A DNA stretch of 64,000 bases. Origin: Rhodoferax ferrireducens T118 (GTDB taxonomy: Bacteria; Pseudomonadota; Gammaproteobacteria; Burkholderiales; Burkholderiaceae_C). A model generated the notes under the pieces. The model did not search any database and was not told the origin of the DNA. It saw only the letters and a list, made by a program, of their open reading frames with translations. The DNA lies in assembly GCF_000013605.1 (NCBI RefSeq), contig NC_007908.1:3410001-3474000 (forward strand), written 5' to 3'. The translations under genes were made by a program, and so were the position numbers. Every line of letters starts with the position of its first letter. Position 1 is the first letter of the stretch. This document shows positions 19,052-27,514 of this stretch, one piece after another.

Positions 19052-19396
19052 TCACCGAGCGGCGCCGTAAAAGGTCGGCTTTTTGGGTGTTTGATGGCAT
19101 GTCAGACACTCTTTTCGATCGACGGGGCCTTCCCTGCCCTGGAACTCACCGGTTCGCACAAACAGGATGTCGTCTGCACCACCACCGTGGCAATCGCTGC
19201 ATTCCAACTTCGCCTTGCTTTCATGAACAGCATGGTAGCGACCTTTTTCTGCCGTCGTGATGGTCTTGCCCGTCACCTTGGCAACCTTGACCGCTTTGGC
19301 CGGAATTGCGGCTTTCGCTGGCGCGACATCAGCTGCGAACACCAAACCGGCCGCCAATGACATACCCAACAGGGTCAGCATGAGCAGTTTTTTCAT
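19052..19396 (-). CDS. Small periplasmic di-heme cytochrome c
   Basis: A 114-residue product with a clear Sec signal peptide (KKLLMLTLLGMSLAAGLVFA). Two CXXCH haem motifs lie at 66-70 (CSDCH) and 97-101 (CLTCH); H55 and H58 are candidate axial ligands. It resembles small multihaem cytochromes of the NapB/tetrahaem type, but the family is uncertain. Its ATG overlaps the stop of the FeS subunit gene (ATGA). It is the natural electron carrier for the second molybdoenzyme, which has no membrane anchor gene in this operon. Confidence 0.88.
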   Translation of the reverse strand: MKKLLMLTLLGMSLAAGLVFAADVAPAKAAIPAKAVKVAKVTGKTITTAEKGRYHAVHESKAKLECSDCHGGGADDILFVRTGEFQGREGPVDRKECLTCHQTPKKPTFYGAAR

Positions 19397-20085
19397 GATT
19401 TAGCTCCTTCTTCGAGCACGTAATACACCTGTGGGCCGGTGCCGAACTTGGTTTTCAACTGTTTTGCACCCGTGGCTTTGATACGTTTGGATATTTCGGA
19501 GTTCGGGTCATCCATGTCGCCAAACATCCGAGCTTGCACTGGGCACACCAAATCACAACTTGGCGTGTAAGCCTGATCTTTGCCGATACGATCGACTTTG
19601 CCATCGGCCACCGCCTGTTCAAGCTTGTGCGCGCAGAACGTGCACTTCTCTGCCACATTGGCTTTTTTGCGATGGGTTGGATGACGGTCGGCGTAATCGA
19701 TGCCCTCAGCACCCAATTTCTCCTTGCCGGGTGCGAGTTGCGCCACCTGCTTATTGAGTTGCGGAACGCCGTAGGGACAAACCGCCGCGCAATAACCACA
19801 GCCAATGCATTTGTCGTAGTCGATCAGCACCACGCCAAAGGCGTTCTTGCTGATTGCCTTAGCACCCACGGAGTCGCAGGCAGCCTTGCAAGAAGGTTGT
19901 TCGCAATGCATGCAGCCCATGGGGTTGTACACCTTCTTCACCTGCGGGTAGGTCCCGACCTCGTATTCCACCATGACGTTCCATGGGGCCTCCGGAGTAA
20001 AGTGATTTTCAGTGGCGCAGGCCGCCAAGCAGGCACGGCAACCCATGCAGCGCTTTTGGTCGATAAGTCTTACGAGTTTGGTCAT
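19393..20085 (-). CDS. Four-cluster ferredoxin subunit (ArrB/ArxB/PsrB/DmsB type)
   Basis: A 230-residue electron-transfer subunit with four cysteine clusters: CMGCRACLAAC (from residue 13), CMHCEQPSCKAAC, CIGCGYCAAVCPYG, and CTFCAHK paired with CDLVCP. This is the layout of the beta subunits of ArrA, ArxA, PsrA and DmsA enzymes. It has no signal of its own and would be carried across the membrane with the Tat-targeted catalytic subunit. It lies 15 bases after that gene, with a good AGGAG-like site (CCGGAGAAAAAGATC before the ATG). Confidence 0.92.
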   Translation of the reverse strand: MTKLVRLIDQKRCMGCRACLAACATENHFTPEAPWNVMVEYEVGTYPQVKKVYNPMGCMHCEQPSCKAACDSVGAKAISKNAFGVVLIDYDKCIGCGYCAAVCPYGVPQLNKQVAQLAPGKEKLGAEGIDYADRHPTHRKKANVAEKCTFCAHKLEQAVADGKVDRIGKDQAYTPSCDLVCPVQARMFGDMDDPNSEISKRIKATGAKQLKTKFGTGPQVYYVLEEGAKS

Positions 20086-20100
20086 GATCTTTTTCTCCGG

Positions 20101-22710
20101 TTAGGCCTTATAGACTTTGCACTTGGTGTCGTTAAATGAGTTGTGGCCCGAGATCAGATCCGCGTGGTGCTCCAGAACCTCGTTGATGGCGGTCCCCTTT
20201 CTGCCGTCGGGGGAGTAGCCCTTGCTCCACTGTCCATAGTGGTAGGACACGGCAATCGTGTCGGGTCGAATGCCTTGCACCACCTGGGCCGTGCCATTGA
20301 TCTTGCCCACCCGGGTTTCAAGGGTGACCGTATCGCCGCTCTTGATGCCCAACTTGGCCGCCGCGGTGACGTTCATCTGCACGTAGTTGGTGGCCGCGTC
20401 TGCGCCAATGGCCTGGTTCAAAATCGCGTTATTGACCGTGTTGCCGGACTGGTTGCGGAACATGCGCTTATGCGTGATGACGTAGAACGGGAAGTCCTTG
20501 GCCTCACGGTGCGGTGTCGGGAAGGCGTGGTCCTTGTTGGGCAGAGGCGAATAGGCAATCTTGTACTGCGCCAGATCAATCTTGCTCAGGTTGTTTTTCT
20601 TCGCTATGGCTTCCACCTTGTAATAGGTGTCAATCAGTTGATCGGCATAGAGCTTGATTTTGGCTTTACCGGGGCCCTTGAACTTGTCTTCCGCGCCCGA
20701 CTGGTATTTGCTCTTTGTGTCTATTTTCTTGCCAATGAAACCCTGCTCCATGGCCACCGAGAAATCCTTCTTGGTCTTGTCGGCCCAAATCACTTCCACG
20801 CCTTCACGGGTGGTGTAGTCGCGGCCTGGCTGGAATTTGGTTTCCTTCAGACCCCAGGCTTTGTTGCATTCCTCGGCATACTTGTCGCGCAAGCCCAGGC
20901 GTTTCATCAACTCAGCCATGATGGTAAACGCGTCATGCGTCAGGTTGTAAGGATTGGTCATGGGTTGACGGATTGCCGTGTGACCCGTGTCCGTGGTGCC
21001 ACGGGTTGGCGCGAAGTGCCACGACTCAAGGTAGGTCTTGTCTGGCAGCACGATATCGGCAAACCAGCACGTCTCGCTCATCACAATGTCGATCACCACA
21101 TTGAAGGTCTTGGTCATGCCCTCAAACTGTTGGCCTGAATTGGGAATCGACATGGCGCGGTTGGTGCCATAGAAGATTTGCATCTCCGGGGTGTAAGCCA
21201 GGCCCCAGGCTTTGGGGTCCTGCACCGTCAAGTTCGTGTTCTGAGCGATGTGGTGATTGGAGTAGGGGTAGAACACACTTTGCGCCAAGTCAGAGCGTTT
21301 AGGTGGGTATTCGCAAACGCTGACGTCAAAGTATTGAGGACGGGCATACGCACCACCCACCAACATCAGGCCGCCTACGGCATCAATCGAGCCCACCAGC
21401 ATGTTCAGGATCAAGCCGGTACGCCAGCCCTGCACGCCGTATTCCTTGGCCGACAGACCTCGGAACGAATACAGAACGGCCGGACGATAGCGCAGCTTGA
21501 GTCCATCTATCTCGATGGTTTCACCGATGCGCGCTTCCTTGGCAAACAACTTGGCCAGACGCACCGTGGTTGCGGCCGGCACACCCGCTACTTCTTCTGC
21601 ATACTCTGGTGTCATGTCTTTCAAACTGTCGGCCAAAACCTGAAACGCCGTGCGCATGGGCTTGCCGTCGACCGTATAGTGGCCCTTGAGGGCAGGCTTC
21701 ACCCCCACCACATAGGGCTTGGCAGAGTTGGTCACGGTGTCCCATACCAACGGTGTCTTGCCGTCTTTGTCTTTCAAGATGATGCCGGCCTCATCCACCA
21801 GTTGAGGTGAATTGGTGAATTCCACCAGGAAGGGCTCATCGAGCGTGTTGTCGTCTATCAGCACCTTGGCCATGGCCAGCAACATCACCGGGTCTTTGCC
21901 CGGTCGCACTGGCACCCATTCATCGGCCTTGGCCGCCACACCGGAAAGACGTGGTTCGACCACCACCACCTTCATGGCGTTGTGCTCGCGGCTCTGGACG
22001 GTTTGCCAATCCAGCCAGCGGGAGGCTTGCTCGCCTTCATGGTAGTTGGCGCCGAAATTGAGCAGTAGCTTGGAGTGTTTCAGGTCCGGCAAAATATTGG
22101 CACTGGCCCACGTCAACTCGTCTGCAACGTGGCGGGCCGCTTCGCAAGCGGTGGTGCGGTGCACCATGTTCGGTGTGCCGTAAGCCTTGGTAAATGCGGT
22201 GCAGTATTGCTCCTGAATCAGGTACTTGCCCTGGCCGTGTTGCCAGACCAGCTTGGAAGGGTTGTCCGCCTTGATCGCTTTGAGCTTGTCGGTGACCGTG
22301 GTGAAAGCCTCCTCCCAACTGATTTCGACCCAGCCCGGATCTTCATTGCGGCCTTTTTTCGGATTGGTACGTTTGAGCGGTTTTTTCAGGCGGTATGGAT
22401 CATAGGTATTGAACATACCCGAGGCGCCCTTGGGGCAGATGCCATGGTTGTAAACGTCGGCACGCGCTGCATCAGGGTAGATTGTTCGAATGACACCGTT
22501 GACGACAGTGGCGTCGATGCCGCAGAAGTTCGGGCAAATGGCACAGCCGGACTTGATGTGTTTAACTTCTGGCACTGCGCGGGCTACCGCTTTGCCTTTG
22601 GCGGCGGGCTTGGCCGCTTTGACGGCCTGGGCAACAGCGTCCAGGCTGACGCCCGCTGCCGCGCCGAGAGCGCCCATGCCTTGGATAAATCCTCTTCGAG
22701 CAAGTTTCAC
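20101..22710 (-). CDS. Periplasmic molybdopterin oxidoreductase, ArrA/ArxA/PsrA-like catalytic subunit
   Basis: 869 residues from the GTG at 22710 (AGGAG eight bases upstream); a longer frame to 22896 is rejected because it runs through the sigma-54 promoter. Tat signal: LARRGFIQGMGALGAAAG. [4Fe-4S] ligands are C56, C59, C63 and C92; C189 (RTTACEAARH) is the likely Mo ligand. The DMSO-reductase fold is clear, and the FeS partner places it with arsenate reductase, arsenite oxidase ArxA, polysulfide and tetrathionate enzymes. The HGQGKY stretch (158-163) lies where ArrA and ArxA have their own signature motifs and matches neither as I recall them. Regulation by an AioXSR-like triad points to arsenite or a related oxyanion, but that is inference. 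Confidence 0.85.
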   Translation of the reverse strand: MKLARRGFIQGMGALGAAAGVSLDAVAQAVKAAKPAAKGKAVARAVPEVKHIKSGCAICPNFCGIDATVVNGVIRTIYPDAARADVYNHGICPKGASGMFNTYDPYRLKKPLKRTNPKKGRNEDPGWVEISWEEAFTTVTDKLKAIKADNPSKLVWQHGQGKYLIQEQYCTAFTKAYGTPNMVHRTTACEAARHVADELTWASANILPDLKHSKLLLNFGANYHEGEQASRWLDWQTVQSREHNAMKVVVVEPRLSGVAAKADEWVPVRPGKDPVMLLAMAKVLIDDNTLDEPFLVEFTNSPQLVDEAGIILKDKDGKTPLVWDTVTNSAKPYVVGVKPALKGHYTVDGKPMRTAFQVLADSLKDMTPEYAEEVAGVPAATTVRLAKLFAKEARIGETIEIDGLKLRYRPAVLYSFRGLSAKEYGVQGWRTGLILNMLVGSIDAVGGLMLVGGAYARPQYFDVSVCEYPPKRSDLAQSVFYPYSNHHIAQNTNLTVQDPKAWGLAYTPEMQIFYGTNRAMSIPNSGQQFEGMTKTFNVVIDIVMSETCWFADIVLPDKTYLESWHFAPTRGTTDTGHTAIRQPMTNPYNLTHDAFTIMAELMKRLGLRDKYAEECNKAWGLKETKFQPGRDYTTREGVEVIWADKTKKDFSVAMEQGFIGKKIDTKSKYQSGAEDKFKGPGKAKIKLYADQLIDTYYKVEAIAKKNNLSKIDLAQYKIAYSPLPNKDHAFPTPHREAKDFPFYVITHKRMFRNQSGNTVNNAILNQAIGADAATNYVQMNVTAAAKLGIKSGDTVTLETRVGKINGTAQVVQGIRPDTIAVSYHYGQWSKGYSPDGRKGTAINEVLEHHADLISGHNSFNDTKCKVYKA

Positions 22711-22764
22711 TGTGCATCTCCTGTTAAAAAATACGTCTGCAATTACTTTGAACGAGGATCTATT

Positions 22765-22780
22765 TGCAAGCATCGTGCCA
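22765..22780 (-). promoter_or_regulatory. Sigma-54 promoter of the second molybdoenzyme operon
   Basis: The minus strand reads TGGCACGATGCTTGCA: TGGCAC, five bases, TTGCA. It matches the aioBA promoter in both boxes and in spacing. Transcription should start near 22753, giving a leader of about 43 bases. Confidence 0.92.
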
Positions 22781-22810
22781 ATGCTCGCCGTCTTGCGCGG
22801 TGGCCGTTGT

Positions 22811-22826
22811 GTTACCTCTTGGTAAC
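22811..22826. promoter_or_regulatory. GTTAC-N6-GTAAC site 1, second operon
   Basis: GTTACCTCTTGGTAAC is a palindrome centred about 40 bases upstream of the -24 box, rather close for a sigma-54 enhancer site. Confidence 0.72.
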
Positions 22827-22991
22827 GAGTGGTTGACGCCGATGGGTTGCGCGTCCCTTGTGTGGACCAAGCCGAGCGTCTGGTCAAGCAGAGCATTGAC
22901 GTTCACAAAATCAGCAGTCGTTAAAATCCGCATTGTTTTCAAGGCATTGGCCAGACGTGCCGGGCCATTGAAGTCGTCTGAAAATCAGGGC

Positions 22992-23007
22992 GCTACCGTT
23001 TGGTAAC
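22992..23007. promoter_or_regulatory. GTTAC-N6-GTAAC site 2, second operon (one mismatch)
   Basis: GCTACCGTTTGGTAAC differs from site 3 at one base only. Its centre is 41 bases (about four helical turns) from site 3, which would put two bound dimers on the same DNA face. Confidence 0.7.
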
Positions 23008-23032
23008 CTGGAAACCGCCAAAACCGTGCAAA

Positions 23033-23048
23033 GTTACCGTTTGGTAAC
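23033..23048. promoter_or_regulatory. GTTAC-N6-GTAAC site 3, second operon
   Basis: GTTACCGTTTGGTAAC ends 11 bases before the start codon of the downstream binding-protein gene, touching its ribosome binding site (GAGGAAGCAGG). The same placement is seen at aioX, which suggests autoregulation of the X-S-R genes as well as activation of the divergent enzyme operon. Confidence 0.75.
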
Positions 23049-23059
23049 GAGGAAGCAGG

Positions 23060-23914
23060 ATGCCGAAATTTCTCAAAGTTATGCTCATCTCGCTCTGGCT
23101 TGGTGTGTGGTGCATGGGCGCACAAGGCGCACGGGAATCACGGACTATTCGCGTCGCCATGACACCCGCTTTTCTGCACGACCAACATGCCTTGCTCGCC
23201 GAATGGCGGGACTACCTCAAATTTCGATTGAACCGCCCGGTTGAGTTTGTGCAGCGCGATCGTTACCGAGACACGATGGACCTGCTGCAACAGCAAAAGG
23301 TGGAGTTCGCCTGGATTTGTGACTACCCCTACGTGGCCTTGAAAAAGGACGTCCGGCTACTGGCAGTGGCGCTTAATGAGGGCAAGCCCACTTACCGCTC
23401 CTATTTGATTGTGCCCACACGCGACACCCGCACGCGCAGCATCGGTGATCTCAAAGGCAGTGTATTTGCCTACGCCGACCCCTATTCGAACACCGGCTAT
23501 CTTTCTCCGCGTTTTGAGATCAAGCGCAGCGGCGCGGACCCAGCAACTTATTTCAGACGGACGTTTTTCACCTGGTCGCACCGCAAGGCCATTGATGCGG
23601 TGGCCGCAGGGCTGGCTCAGGGTGCATCGGTCGACAGTTTCGTCTGGGATGCACTGAGCAAAGTGCGGCCAGACATTACCGCCAAAACGCGCATCGCCTG
23701 GAAGTCAGAGGAATACGGTTTTCCGCCGTTGGTCGCCCAGAGCCATGTACCAGAGGCCGATTTTCTCCTCATGCAAGACGTGCTGCTAAACATGAAGAAC
23801 GACGCGCACGGCCGCTCGCTGCTCGCCCGACTGAACCTGACTGGCTTCATCGCCGGGTCGCCCAAGCTCTACGACAGCGTGGCCGAGATGATGAGGCTGT
23901 TTGGCGAACGCTGA
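23060..23914 (+). CDS. AioX-like periplasmic binding protein (sensor partner of second triad)
   Basis: A 284-residue PhnD-like binding protein with a Sec signal (LKVMLISLWLGVWCMGAQGA). It parallels AioX along its length: both have WIC-[GD]-YPY (Cys87 here), LLAV-L-EG-P-Y--YLI, AY-DP-SN-G, GFPPLV and LNLTGF-AGSP-L-DS. It is therefore a paralogue, possibly of ArxX type. It probably senses the substrate of the divergent molybdoenzyme. Its stop overlaps the kinase start (TGATG), exactly as in aioX-aioS. Confidence 0.82.
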   Translation: MPKFLKVMLISLWLGVWCMGAQGARESRTIRVAMTPAFLHDQHALLAEWRDYLKFRLNRPVEFVQRDRYRDTMDLLQQQKVEFAWICDYPYVALKKDVRLLAVALNEGKPTYRSYLIVPTRDTRTRSIGDLKGSVFAYADPYSNTGYLSPRFEIKRSGADPATYFRRTFFTWSHRKAIDAVAAGLAQGASVDSFVWDALSKVRPDITAKTRIAWKSEEYGFPPLVAQSHVPEADFLLMQDVLLNMKNDAHGRSLLARLNLTGFIAGSPKLYDSVAEMMRLFGER

Positions 23915-25386
23915 TGCGCCTGTTCGATTTGAGTCTGCGTTTCAAGCTGCCTCTCTGGGGCGGCGGATTGATCTTGGCAACGGCGCTCGCTGTGTCAACC
24001 TCGTTCGTCGTGCAGGCATGGGACAACCTGAATCACGATCTTCTTCAAAACGCCGAAGACATCGGGCGCACCATGGCCCCTTCCCTTTTTCCGGCAATCC
24101 TTCACGACAACGTTTGGGGTGCCTTCGAAATCGTCTCTCTACCCTTCTCGGCAAACCCGGAAACTGCACTTTATGAGAGTCTGATCGTCGTTGACAACGA
24201 TAAAAAAATTTATGTTTCATCCCGCCCGCAGGAGCATCCGGTGCTCAGTGAATTGGCTCGACTGGGCCCGGAGTATCAAACCCTCAGCGAGGACCTCCCG
24301 CTAGCGCCAGATGCCGGCATTTTTACTGTCTCCATGCGTGGTGCGCAACGAATTTTCGTCGCCGTGCCAATCGCCAATGACGGCGTGCGACTCGGCACCT
24401 TGATCGTCTCCTACAACAAGTCCCTGCTCTGGCAACGTTTTCAGATCGTTCTAGTACGCTCCATTTGGATCACATTACTGGCATTGGCAGTGCTTCTGCC
24501 TATTACAGCTTACTGGGGGCGCCGCATGATGCTGCCTATGCGATTGGTGACAGAGCGCATCAGCCGCATCGGCAGCGGCGACCTTGAAGCCCTTGACCCG
24601 GCGCTCTACCCCTACAAGGACGAAGTAGGACAACTTTTTTTGGCCTACGAAACCGTCCTCACCAAATTGCGCGAAAAGGCCGAATTCGAAAAAGAAATGC
24701 TCAAGAGCGAGCGCATGGCCGCGGTCGGGCGCCTGACGGCCAGCATTGCGCACGAAATCAACAACCCCTTGGGCGGTATGCTCAACGCCATCAGCACCCT
24801 CAAGCGCCACGGCAACCCGGACCCGGTCACCCAAAAGACGGTCTCATTGCTGGAGCGCGGCCTCTCGCAGATTCGAGAAACCGTCGCTGCACTATTAGTC
24901 GAGGCCAAAGTGAAGAGCCGCCCCCTTGACGCCGCCGATCTTGAAGACATCCACATTCTGGTTACCCCAGCAGCCAACAAGCAGGGCGCACATCTGTCTT
25001 GGGTGGCGGCGCTGCCACACGCACTGTCGCTGCCCTCGACGCTGGTACGCCAGATGCTCATCAACTTACTGCTTAATGCCATTACGGCTGCCGGTCGGGA
25101 CGGGTTGGTGGCGGTACGGATATTGGCCAGCGAGTCGCAATTGGTAATGGTCGTGGAGAACAGTGGTCGACCACTATTGCCAGAACAATTGGCACGTTTG
25201 TTTGAGCCATTTACCAGCTTTTCGGAGAGCGGCAACGGTCTGGGTCTTTGGATTTGTTACCAGATCGTCACACAACTGGGCGGTACCATCAGTGCCGAAT
25301 CGAACACTGAATTGACCCGCTTCACCATCCTCATTCCATTGAACCCCCAAAGCGATGCAAACCCAACGCAAAATTTGCCTGATTGA
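23914..25386 (+). CDS. AioS-like sensor histidine kinase
   Basis: A 490-residue kinase with a span at about 12-32, a periplasmic domain of some 150 residues and a second span at about 183-203. A HAMP-like region follows (GRRMMLPMRLVTERISRIG), then the H-box TASIAHEINNPLGGMLNAIS, N-box MLINLLLNAITAAG and GNGLGLWICYQIVTQLGG. Layout and spacing copy AioS. It overlaps the response regulator gene by 32 bases. Signal expected from the adjacent periplasmic binding protein. Confidence 0.88.
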   Translation: MRLFDLSLRFKLPLWGGGLILATALAVSTSFVVQAWDNLNHDLLQNAEDIGRTMAPSLFPAILHDNVWGAFEIVSLPFSANPETALYESLIVVDNDKKIYVSSRPQEHPVLSELARLGPEYQTLSEDLPLAPDAGIFTVSMRGAQRIFVAVPIANDGVRLGTLIVSYNKSLLWQRFQIVLVRSIWITLLALAVLLPITAYWGRRMMLPMRLVTERISRIGSGDLEALDPALYPYKDEVGQLFLAYETVLTKLREKAEFEKEMLKSERMAAVGRLTASIAHEINNPLGGMLNAISTLKRHGNPDPVTQKTVSLLERGLSQIRETVAALLVEAKVKSRPLDAADLEDIHILVTPAANKQGAHLSWVAALPHALSLPSTLVRQMLINLLLNAITAAGRDGLVAVRILASESQLVMVVENSGRPLLPEQLARLFEPFTSFSESGNGLGLWICYQIVTQLGGTISAESNTELTRFTILIPLNPQSDANPTQNLPD

Positions 25387-26683
25387 AGACGATGACATCA
25401 TGGGCGAATCGCTCGCTGATCGCTTCGACCTGGAAGGGTTCAGCCATGATTGGCATCGTACCGGCGCGGCCGCCCTGACCGCCTTGCGCCTGAGAGACTA
25501 TGCCTTGGTCATCAGCGACATCCGCCTGCCCGACATGACAGGCGATGTGCTGTTTGAACAACTCCTGACGGAACAACGCAGCCTGCCACCGTTCATCTTC
25601 ATAACCGGACATGGCGACATCGACACCGCCGTGCGCCTGCTCAAACGCGGCGCGCAGGATTACATCACCAAGCCCTTCGACCTTGATGCCTTGATTGACA
25701 AGATTCACGGCATCGTCGCACCGGAGGATGCGTCAGGGACCGGCAGCCTGGGGTGTTCGCCGGTCATGCGCCAGATCGAAGCCATGCTGCCTCGGTTGGC
25801 CGCGAGCGCCGCCTCGGTACTGATCACCGGTGAATCCGGCGTTGGTAAGGAGCGTGTGGCGCAAGCGCTGCACCAGTTGACCGGCGCCGACAAGCCCTTT
25901 ATTGCGGTCAACTGCGGCGCGCTGACCGAAAGCCTATTGGAAGCCGAACTCTTTGGTTACGAAAAAGGCGCTTTCACAGGTGCAGTCCGCACAAAAAAGG
26001 GCGTTTTCGAGCAGGCGCATGGCGGCACATTGTTACTTGATGAAATAGGTGACATGCCTCTATCTATGCAGGTCAAGCTGCTACGCGCGCTGCAGGAGCG
26101 CTGCATCGTACGGGTCGGTGGAGAAACCCCGATTCCAGTTGATATCCGCCTGGTCTGCGCCACGCATCAAGTGCTGCAGGAAGCGGTAATCCGGGGCGAT
26201 TTTCGCGAAGACCTGTATTACCGGATCAATGTGGTCGAACTGCGCATCCCGCCACTACGCGAACGCAGCGAGGACATTCTGCCGATTGCCCAGCACTTGC
26301 TGGCAGAGATTGCCGACGCCAGTGGCAAGCCACCCCCCGGTCTGACGCCAGCAGCCGAACATGCGATCAAGGCCTACCGCTGGCCCGGCAACATTCGGGA
26401 ACTCAAAAACACTCTGGAGCGCGCCAGCTTGATGAGCGACGGCCGCTCGATTTCGCATGACATTCTGTTCGACCGCCCCGCGCCGCCATTGAGCGGGCAG
26501 CTCGATATGGCGGGCAGCCTGCGCGACTATTTGAATGAATGCGAGCGTGACTTTATCGTGCACGCACTCGACGGCTGCCAATGGCAGATTCAATGCTGCG
26601 CGGACTCATTGGGCATTAGCCGTAAAAACCTGTGGGAGAAAATGCGCAAGCTGGAGATCGTCAAAGGCAGCGATGCGGATTAG
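25355..26683 (+). CDS. AioR-like sigma-54-dependent response regulator
   Basis: A 442-residue NtrC-type protein. Receiver: IEDDDIMGESL, VISDIRLPDMTG, ITKPFDLD. AAA+ domain: Walker A GESGVGKE, canonical GAFTGA, LLLDEIGDMPL Walker B. The Fis-type HTH ends with SRKNLWEKMRKL, one substitution class away from the SRKTLWEKMKRL helix of AioR. The ATG at 25355 lies inside the kinase gene. It should act on the sigma-54 promoter at 22765-22780; with so similar a recognition helix, cross-talk with aioBA is likely. Confidence 0.92.
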   Translation: MQTQRKICLIEDDDIMGESLADRFDLEGFSHDWHRTGAAALTALRLRDYALVISDIRLPDMTGDVLFEQLLTEQRSLPPFIFITGHGDIDTAVRLLKRGAQDYITKPFDLDALIDKIHGIVAPEDASGTGSLGCSPVMRQIEAMLPRLAASAASVLITGESGVGKERVAQALHQLTGADKPFIAVNCGALTESLLEAELFGYEKGAFTGAVRTKKGVFEQAHGGTLLLDEIGDMPLSMQVKLLRALQERCIVRVGGETPIPVDIRLVCATHQVLQEAVIRGDFREDLYYRINVVELRIPPLRERSEDILPIAQHLLAEIADASGKPPPGLTPAAEHAIKAYRWPGNIRELKNTLERASLMSDGRSISHDILFDRPAPPLSGQLDMAGSLRDYLNECERDFIVHALDGCQWQIQCCADSLGISRKNLWEKMRKLEIVKGSDAD

Positions 26684-26703
26684 GCGCGCAGTTGCACCGC
26701 GCC
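26683..26703 (+). terminator. Hairpin at the end of the second X-S-R operon
   Basis: GGCGCG (from the stop codon) pairs with CGCGCC across a nine-base loop. Only CTTT follows, so termination efficiency is doubtful. Confidence 0.35.
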
Positions 26704-26772
26704 CTTTGGATACTGCAAATTAGATAGATTTTGACGCTTGTTGCCTGAGGGCTGGACCCTTATTTTTCCTGA

Positions 26773-27131
26773 TTAGATTCCTGCCTCAGACCAACGCAGA
26801 ACTGTCAATGGCTGGGGTTTGGTGACAACGGCTGCGCAAAGTGCGCTAGGCAGCATTGCCGCCAAGTCAAGCCGTCGATTGAACCGATAAGCAAACTCTG
26901 CCAAATAGCGGGCCGCGTACTTGGCGTGATCAAACGAGTGGCAAGTTCCGGCCAAAGCCGTCTTGAGATTGGCGGGCATCGTATTGAACCAGCGAAACTC
27001 CAATCGTTTGGCCGCTTGGCTGCCGCTACCGTCACATGGCACTCATGGGAGGCCGCGACCTGCGTCACCTGCTTAAAGCAAGGCAATCCATCAGCGACAA
27101 CATGCGCAGTGGACGCCAAATTCTTGGTTGC
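26773..27131 (-). pseudogene. IS1595-family (ISXO2-like) transposase remnant
   Basis: Two minus-strand frames together give the C-terminal third of an ISXO2-type transposase. The first reads STAHVVADGLPCFKQVTQ. After a frameshift near 27030-27050 the second reads LEFRWFNTMPANLKTALAGT, then SFDHAKYAARYLAEFAYRFN and RRLDLAAMLP. The N-terminal zinc-binding part and the first catalytic Asp are missing, so it cannot be active. It sits between the second response regulator and the island right end. Confidence 0.75.
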
Positions 27132-27348
27132 CCAGGCTTTTCAGAATAAGCGTTAACGAAAATGGCTTTTCAAGTCCAAGGCTGCGCGCTGACGCACTTC
27201 GACCATATAGATCATGCTCTCTGATAGGTAGAAATACGCACGTTGCTGGCCCACTAATGCCCGCTGATGGACAAACAAAGCTTTTTATTTTCGTTACCAG
27301 GAAGCGGCCGTTGGGCTGTACCCGCCAACGCTGCGCCGCTGTCGGCCA

Positions 27349-27514
27349 AACCGGTACGTCAGGCAACGTGCGAAGCTGTCATTGACGCGCTTCATGGTGC
27401 CGCCGATCATCTGCGTCGTTAATGAGATTTGGTCGCATATTGTTCACGGTTTCCATTATTGTGTTTCGTATCAGGCCATCGAAATGGATCATCGCACTTT
27501 AAAGGCCCATCATT
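27349..27514. repeat. Island right-end direct repeat, copy A
   Basis: About 166 bases starting AACCGGTACGTCAGGCAACG recur with few differences at 38599-38765. In copy B the repeat runs straight into the tRNA-Lys fragment; in copy A about 145 extra bases (27515-27659) intervene. It is probably the conserved inner end of related integrative elements. No gene is recognised inside. Confidence 0.85.

Noticed and set aside
20101..22710. Firm naming as arrA or arxA
   Set aside because: Family placement is clear but the HGQGKY motif and lack of a membrane anchor do not match either as I know them; no symbol was given.
20143..22836. Long plus-strand frames (331, 210 and 253 residues) across the second molybdoenzyme
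   Set aside because: Shadow frames of the catalytic subunit, without ribosome binding sites or motifs.
22711..22896. N-terminal extension of the second molybdoenzyme
   Set aside because: It would translate through the sigma-54 promoter and put 62 residues before the Tat signal; GTG at 22710 has a good ribosome binding site.
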